Source of the DNA: Paludibacter jiangxiensis
Lineage (GTDB): Bacteria; Bacteroidota; Bacteroidia; Bacteroidales; Paludibacteraceae
DNA length: 64,000 nucleotides
Direction: 5' to 3'
Assembly (NCBI RefSeq): GCF_001618385.1
Contig: NZ_BDCR01000004.1
Coordinates: 62,001-126,000 of the forward strand
The first letter of the stretch is position 1. Every line of letters begins with the position of its first letter. The notes beneath the pieces are model-generated. The model saw nothing but the letters and a program-made list of their open reading frames with translations. It did no database searches and was not told the DNA's origin. Made by a program: the position numbers and the translations under genes. This document shows positions 59,987-64,000 of the stretch, in pieces.

Positions 59987-60392
59987 TTTTTTCCTGTTTT
60001 ATTGCATTCCTATACTCTTCATCACTTACCGGTTCGTGCCAGGTAACCTGATTATTGCTTGCTTTGGGAGTAATCCCCACATGCACAAATTCGCTGGTAG
60101 CTGTTGCTCCGTGCCAATGCAGCACATTGCGTTTAATTTCTACCACATCACCGGCTTTCAGTAGTTGAGCAGGCTTTCCTTTCTCCTGATAATAACCTTC
60201 TCCAGAAGTGCATAATAGCAATTGACCTTCGGAATGTTCGTGCCAATAGTTACGGGAACCGGGAGCAAAGGTTACGTTATAACTCAATAGATCATAAGTT
60301 GCAACGTCTGTAATCAGCATCTCCACCCAGGCATCGCCGGTGAAATAAGCAGGAGCTTTTTGTCCTTTGGGAAAGATTTCGTTTTTGTTCAT
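59949..60392 (-). CDS. Cupin domain protein
   Basis: The 147-residue protein has a single cupin barrel: VTFAPGSRNYWHEHSEGQLLLCTSGEGYYQEKGKP (motif 1, H-x-H...E) and LLKAGDVVEIKRNVLHWHGATATSEFVHVGI (motif 2, with His). The metal-binding set is complete. It resembles the carboxymuconolactone-decarboxylase-associated/quercetinase-like cupins found in oxidoreductase operons. The substrate is unknown. Confidence 0.9.
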   Translation of the reverse strand: MNKNEIFPKGQKAPAYFTGDAWVEMLITDVATYDLLSYNVTFAPGSRNYWHEHSEGQLLLCTSGEGYYQEKGKPAQLLKAGDVVEIKRNVLHWHGATATSEFVHVGITPKASNNQVTWHEPVSDEEYRNAIKQEKNEESIGIIGKSA

Positions 60393-60401
60393 TCCTGTAA
60401 A

Positions 60402-61550
60402 TTACTTTGCATTTTCCAATACAGTGCGTATCATCTCTTTGGTATAAAGCGATGTTGCTCCCCATAGCCCGGCTACCTCCGATAATTTCTCAACCAGCAT
60501 CGGAATGTCGCTTTCGGGAATATTGCCCTCTTTCAAAGTAACCGGAGTCCCGATTTTCGAATACCATTGCGTCAGTGCTTCGATGCCGGCATCTGCACCT
60601 TCTACATTGAACATATTTCGGGCAAATTGTTCGAAACGTTCGGGAAGGTTATTCTTTTGCCATTTCATCCAGGCAGGCATAATAATCGACAAACCTGCAC
60701 CATGCGCAATGTTGTATTCAGCGGACAGCGTGTGTTCCAAAAAGTGGGTATCAAAACGGTTGCCTGCAACACCACAAAAGGTTGTAAAGTTTAAAGCCTG
60801 GGTAGCCGCCCATGCAAATTCGGCACGCGCTTCGTAGTTGCCTGCGTCAGCCAGTAAAATCTCGGTAGTACGCATTACCGTTTTTAGTATATTTTCAACG
60901 TATCCGGCCATGTATGCAGGGAGATATGTTGCCGAGAGGTACATATCCAGACTGTGTGCAAAAATATCGGATGCCGAATATGCCAGATAGTCATTGGAAA
61001 CGGTAGCCTGTAGTTCGGGATTTATAACCGAAACCGTCGGGAAGGTTTCCGGCCCGGCCAGACTGAGTTTTTGTTTGGTTTGGTCGTTGGTAACTACCGC
61101 ATAGTTGTTCATTTCGCTACCGGTAGCGGCTAGAGTCATAATGTCGAAAATCTTTAAAGCCTTTTGCGGTTCTGCCTTATGAAGGAAGAAATCCCATACA
61201 TCGCCGTCGTATTTTGCCCCGGCTGCAATGGCTTTGGAAGAGTCGAGCACCGAGCCTCCACCAACAGCCAGCACGGCTTCCAGACCTTTACTTTTGGCTA
61301 TTTCAATACCCTCATACACTTTGCTAAGCAGCGGATTACTCTGTACGCCGCCCAGTTCTTCAAAGTTGATGCCATTTTCGGTTAACGATTGGGAAACAGT
61401 ATAAAACAGTCCGCTCTTTTTAATGCGGTCTGAGCCATACACGATTAATACTTTCGATACACCATATTCGGCAATGTATTTTCCGATATTTGCCTCTTTC
61501 CCTTTTCCGAATTCAATGCGGGTTGGGTTGTAATAATTAAAGTCATTCAT
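60402..61550 (-). CDS. Iron-containing alcohol dehydrogenase (YqhD/BdhA type)
   Basis: The 382-residue protein has FNYYNPTRIEFGKGKEANIGKYIAEYGVSKVLIVYGSDRIKKSG, the cofactor site EAVLAVGGGSVLDSSKAIAAGAKYDGDVWDFF, ATGSEMNNYAVVTND, and the metal-binding set SASDIFAHSLDMYLS, HFLEHTLSAEYNIAHGAGLSIIMPAWMKW (Asp and His residues). Butanol/aldehyde dehydrogenases of the YqhD group, NADPH-dependent, detoxify aldehydes. It is the first gene of the four-gene operon and is transcribed divergently from the AraC-type regulator. Confidence 0.95.
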   Translation of the reverse strand: MNDFNYYNPTRIEFGKGKEANIGKYIAEYGVSKVLIVYGSDRIKKSGLFYTVSQSLTENGINFEELGGVQSNPLLSKVYEGIEIAKSKGLEAVLAVGGGSVLDSSKAIAAGAKYDGDVWDFFLHKAEPQKALKIFDIMTLAATGSEMNNYAVVTNDQTKQKLSLAGPETFPTVSVINPELQATVSNDYLAYSASDIFAHSLDMYLSATYLPAYMAGYVENILKTVMRTTEILLADAGNYEARAEFAWAATQALNFTTFCGVAGNRFDTHFLEHTLSAEYNIAHGAGLSIIMPAWMKWQKNNLPERFEQFARNMFNVEGADAGIEALTQWYSKIGTPVTLKEGNIPESDIPMLVEKLSEVAGLWGATSLYTKEMIRTVLENAK

Positions 61551-61602
61551 AAGTTTTCTGTTATTTGTTTGGTTCTACAATTCATTTCATATTTTCGACG
61601 AT

Positions 61603-61611
61603 GCAAAATTA
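61603..61611 (-). promoter_or_regulatory. -7 box TAATTTTGC for the oxidoreductase operon
   Basis: Minus-strand TAATTTTGC lies about 52 bp upstream of the Fe-ADH start. The inverted repeat at 61621-61634 falls just upstream, in the -33 area. Confidence 0.5.
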
Positions 61612-61620
61612 CGGGTAGAA

Positions 61621-61671
61621 AACGACCAGTCGTTTATACGTATTACTGATGTTTATACCATTTTTACTGAT
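61621..61671. promoter_or_regulatory. Probable operator region for the AraC-type regulator
   Basis: An inverted repeat AACGAC-CA-GTCGTT (61621-61634) adjoins two direct repeats: GTTTATAC-(5)-ACTGAT (61632-61650) and GTTTATAC-(7)-ACTGAT (61651-61671). Tandem direct half-sites about 19-20 bp apart are typical of AraC-family binding. They lie between the two divergent -7 boxes, suited to control both. Confidence 0.6.
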
Positions 61672-61708
61672 AATGATCAGCGGAAATTTTTTATTGCAAT
61701 AAGGGCGT

Positions 61709-61717
61709 TATCTTTGC
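61709..61717 (+). promoter_or_regulatory. -7 box TATCTTTGC for the AraC regulator
   Basis: TATCTTTGC lies 22 bp before the ATG at 61740 (and 10 bp before the ATG at 61728, which would leave almost no leader). Confidence 0.6.
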
Positions 61718-61739
61718 ATCAAATTTAATGCAAATTACT

Positions 61740-62636
61740 ATGGATGAGTTAACAAGAATAGAAGATATTTCAAAATATAACGAAATGCTTGGAGTGGAAA
61801 CGTTCCATCCGCTGGTAGCCGTGATTGATTTTTCGAAAGCGAAGCAGATATGTCAGATGCGACGTTATATGGGACTGTATACCATGTTTTTGAAAGACGT
61901 CAAATGCGGAGATATCAAGTATGGCCGTAACTATTACGACTATCAGGAAGGTACGCTGGTGTTTGTTGCGCCGGGTCAGGTGATGGAGGTGGAGAACAGC
62001 GGAGAGATTATTCAACCGAAAGGGTGGGCTCTGGTATTTCATCCCGATCTGATTCACGGTACTTCTCTCGGTCAGCATATCAAGGATTACACCTTCTTTT
62101 CGTACGAGGTGTACGAGGCCCTTCATCTTTCGGAGCAGGAACGGCAAATTGTACTGGATTGCCTGCATAAGATTGACTTCGAACTTCGTCATGCTATCGA
62201 CAAACACAGCAAAACGCTGATCGTGACCAATATTGAACTCTTGCTGAATTACTGCGTACGGTTTTATGACCGGCAGTTTATCACCCGCAGCAATGTCAAT
62301 AAGGATGTGTTGGCGCGCTTTGAGAAACTATTGGGCGACTATTTTCTGTCCGATACGCCTCAGCTTCTGGGGCTTCCAACGGTAAGTTATTGTGCAGACA
62401 AACTCAATCTTTCGGCAAATTATCTGGGCGATCTGATTAAAAAAGAGACCGGCAAATCGCCACAGGAACATATTCAGCTAAAGGTGATGGATCTCGCCAA
62501 AGAGAAAATATTCGATACAAGCCGTTCGGTAAGTGAAATTGCCTACGAACTGGGTTTTAAGTACCCGCAGCATTTTACCCGGATGTTTAAGAAGAGTACA
62601 GGAGTATCTCCCAACGAATTCAGAAGCCGGAATTAG
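61740..62636 (+). CDS. AraC-family transcriptional regulator
   Basis: The protein (298 residues from MDELTRIEDIS; four codons upstream give another ATG) has an N-terminal cupin-like sensor domain (GVETFHPLVAVIDFSKA, YYDYQEGTLVFVAPGQVMEVENSGEIIQPKGWALVFHPDLIHGT) and a C-terminal double helix-turn-helix domain: LPTVSYCADKLNLSANYLGDLIKKETGKSPQEHIQLKVMDLAKEKIFDTSRSVSEIAYELGFKYPQHFTRMFKKSTGVSPNEFR. It is divergent from the oxidoreductase operon, with repeats between them that fit its binding sites, and is the probable activator of that operon. Confidence 0.95.
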   Translation: MDELTRIEDISKYNEMLGVETFHPLVAVIDFSKAKQICQMRRYMGLYTMFLKDVKCGDIKYGRNYYDYQEGTLVFVAPGQVMEVENSGEIIQPKGWALVFHPDLIHGTSLGQHIKDYTFFSYEVYEALHLSEQERQIVLDCLHKIDFELRHAIDKHSKTLIVTNIELLLNYCVRFYDRQFITRSNVNKDVLARFEKLLGDYFLSDTPQLLGLPTVSYCADKLNLSANYLGDLIKKETGKSPQEHIQLKVMDLAKEKIFDTSRSVSEIAYELGFKYPQHFTRMFKKSTGVSPNEFRSRN

Positions 62637-62700
62637 GGGTGTTTTGAGGCTTACTGAATGTTTTTATGATTCGCAATTCAGAACTTCTATCAAATGAATG

Positions 62701-62719
62701 AGACGCATGCAATGCGTCT
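62701..62719. repeat. Short palindrome AGACGCAT-gca-ATGCGTCT
   Basis: Perfect 8-bp inverted repeat with a 3-nt loop, 65 bp after the AraC stop; it could act as terminator or be part of a small dispersed repeat. Confidence 0.5.
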
Positions 62720-62783
62720 GTACTATTTTAGTTTGTCGGATAGGGAGAAAAGGATATTAGAAAGCAGGAATAGTTATCTCACA

Positions 62784-63067
62784 GGGATTCCTTATTTGAG
62801 ATTTTGGCAAAGAATGCTACGTCAGATTAGGATCGGCCTTGTCCGGAGAGCCAAAAAACAAGAGAGGCAAGCGTAAAATTGTCCATTGTTTGAAGCTCCT
62901 GACGAAAGGAGGGGGCGAGTTTGGACAATTTAGCTTGACGAACGCCGGTTTTTTGAGCGAAGCGGACATAGTCTTGACATTTTTGCTTCCTTTTTGTGTC
63001 AAAACAAAAAGGAAGTCGGGGTTACAGGGGCGGAAGCCCCTTGTCTAATTCTTAAATGTGTAATCCC
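62784..63067. repeat. Structured dispersed repeat R1, copy 3
   Basis: Left end GGGATTCCTTATTTG and right end TAAATGTGTAATCCC (63053-63067) form the imperfect terminal inverted repeat. It keeps the AAATTGTCCA / TGGACAATTT outer stem, a 12-bp CTTCCTTTTTGT / ACAAAAAGGAAG hairpin and the AGGGGC-GGAA-GCCCCT hairpin. The inner stem uses G-T pairs. It lies between the AraC gene and the MFS gene. Confidence 0.82.
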
Positions 63068-63128
63068 AGAGTTTTCTCATCATTGCCAGCAAATCGCCTG
63101 ATATGATGGAACGTGGGCTAATGTTAAT

Positions 63129-64000
63129 TTAGCGTCCGTAGTGGGCGAAACTATAGCGTTTGTAGAAAATGTAAAGCAGCAGGCATCCGGTAAGGGCAAA
63201 AGGTACGCCTACCAGAGACGGATAGCGGCAATCGAGTCCGGCGTGTAAGGTGAGGCCTCCGCAATAGGCTCCGATGGCATTCCCGAGGTTGAAAGCAATT
63301 TGCACACAGGCAGCACCCAGCATTTCTCCTCCTTTCGAATAGCGGATGATTAGTATCTGCTGCGGACTCGAAAGTGCGAATAGTCCGGTGGTGCATAACA
63401 TCATCAGTAGTACCGATAACCACGATATGGGCGACAGGAAAAAGATAAGCAGCAAAGTGATGCCTATGGATATCTGAGTCAGTGAGGCAACTTTGGCAGG
63501 ATTATAGCGGTCGGACAAAACGCCTCCGGTAAGATTGCCTACTACCATCCCTAACCCTGCAAGCACCATCAGAAACGTAATGACGTGCGGATCGAAACCT
63601 GATACGTCTCTCAGTAGGGGATTGATGTAACTGTACCATGCAAAAACGCCTCCGTTGCCCAACAGAACAGCTCCTATCAGTAGCCAGGGTGCAGGTGATT
63701 TCAGAAAACGAAACTGGCCTCTGAATCCCGAATCGGGCAGGCCGGGTACACGCGGAACCCATTTTGCAATGAATAGCAGGGTGATAATGCTCCAGCATCC
63801 GATGAGCAGAAAGGTAATGCGCCATGACAGCGCCACGCTTAGCCAGGTACACAGCGGAACTCCGAAGAGGTTGGCGATGGTCATGCCTGATACCATCAGA
63901 GCAATAGCTTGTGATCCTTTTCCTTTGTCGGCCAGCTTGTCGGAGACGATGGTGCCCACGCCGAAATATGCTCCGTGCGGAATACCTGAAATGAAGCGGG
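63129..64000 (-). CDS. MFS transporter (AraJ-like), 5' end outside window
   Basis: The frame is open to the right edge, where it reads RFISGIPHGAYFGVGTIVSDKLADKGKGSQAIALMVSGMTIANLFGVPLCTWL, the middle of an MFS N-terminal half; a GTG inside this segment is not the start. The visible ~290 residues contain about nine helices, including SWRITFLLIGCWSIITLLFIAKWVP, LKSPAPWLLIGAVLLGNGGVFAWYSYINPLL, VITFLMVLAGLGMVVGNLTGGVLSDRY and IAFNLGNAIGAYCGGLTL. It belongs to the DHA1 group of drug/sugar exporters; the substrate is unknown. The C-terminus (YIFYKRYSFAHYGR) is complete. Confidence 0.92.
   Translation of the reverse strand, partial: RFISGIPHGAYFGVGTIVSDKLADKGKGSQAIALMVSGMTIANLFGVPLCTWLSVALSWRITFLLIGCWSIITLLFIAKWVPRVPGLPDSGFRGQFRFLKSPAPWLLIGAVLLGNGGVFAWYSYINPLLRDVSGFDPHVITFLMVLAGLGMVVGNLTGGVLSDRYNPAKVASLTQISIGITLLLIFFLSPISWLSVLLMMLCTTGLFALSSPQQILIIRYSKGGEMLGAACVQIAFNLGNAIGAYCGGLTLHAGLDCRYPSLVGVPFALTGCLLLYIFYKRYSFAHYGR

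Overview
The window looks like chromosomal DNA of a member of the Bacteroidales (phylum Bacteroidota). Most intergenic regions carry the phylum-specific -7 box TAnnTTTG. The gene set also fits: FAD:protein FMN transferase, a U32 peptidase with the RlhA architecture, a fused E1 alpha/beta ketoacid dehydrogenase, a TonB-dependent receptor, secreted GH43 and GH9 enzymes, and no encoded CCA on the tRNA. A relative of Paludibacter or Dysgonomonas is possible, but the genus cannot be fixed from this sequence. Layout, left to right: (1) 1-3.7 kb, all on the minus strand: a truncated DUF255/thioredoxin-domain protein with a small [4Fe-4S] protein, then ApbE translationally coupled to a Lys/Ala-rich secreted protein. 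(2) 4.1-11 kb: a LytS/LytTR two-component system next to a complete tripartite efflux operon (TolC, adaptor, ABC ATPase, MacB-like permease). (3) 11.1-14.4 kb: a U32 peptidase and a secreted TPR protein. (4) 14.5-22.2 kb: a polysaccharide-degradation cluster in which a two-gene unit (jelly-roll protein plus GH43) is present twice, flanking a GH9 glucanase. (5) 22.4-29.1 kb: an AT-rich accessory region with a TlpA-like thioredoxin, small membrane and secreted unknowns, a gluzincin-like metallopeptidase, a Hachiman-type helicase/nuclease anti-phage pair, gene remnants and hairpin-rich spacers that resemble cassette boundaries. (6) 29.7-40.6 kb: housekeeping genes (GlnK-Amt, AcpH, GNAT, CbiA, ArgS, MBL hydrolase, YraN, HAD, flavodoxin), interrupted by a 0.9 kb sink of repeats and by a tRNA(CAU) locus holding a small GIY-YIG endonuclease element. 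(7) 40.8-46.3 kb: a ketoacid dehydrogenase operon (E3, lipoate ligase, E2, fused E1). (8) 46.6-58.1 kb: a TPR-DUF2971 protein, a Cus-type RND metal-efflux operon with an OprB-like porin, and a TonB receptor. (9) 58.3-62.6 kb: an oxidoreductase operon (Fe-ADH, cupin, flavoprotein, aldo/keto reductase) divergent from its probable AraC regulator. (10) an MFS transporter cut by the window end. Two features look least described. The first is the tRNA/GIY-YIG unit at 39.56-40.09 kb. A 388-bp segment carrying a 95-residue GIY-YIG nuclease sits directly behind an intact tRNA(CAU) and its terminator, and ends in a second copy of the 3' part of the tRNA plus the terminator. The last codons and stop of the nuclease lie in tRNA-derived sequence, and the anticodon loop of the second copy is replaced by the palindrome CCCGATAGCTATCGGG. 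The second is a family of four ~280-310 bp dispersed repeats (3.8, 13.0, 35.3 and 62.8 kb). They have ~15-bp inverted ends and internal hairpins, and one hairpin shows compensatory base changes between copies. This points to selection on structure, although the repeats also throw off spurious 61-83 residue reading frames. A second TIR-bounded repeat made of tandem mini-hairpins occurs at 2.1 and 40.6 kb.
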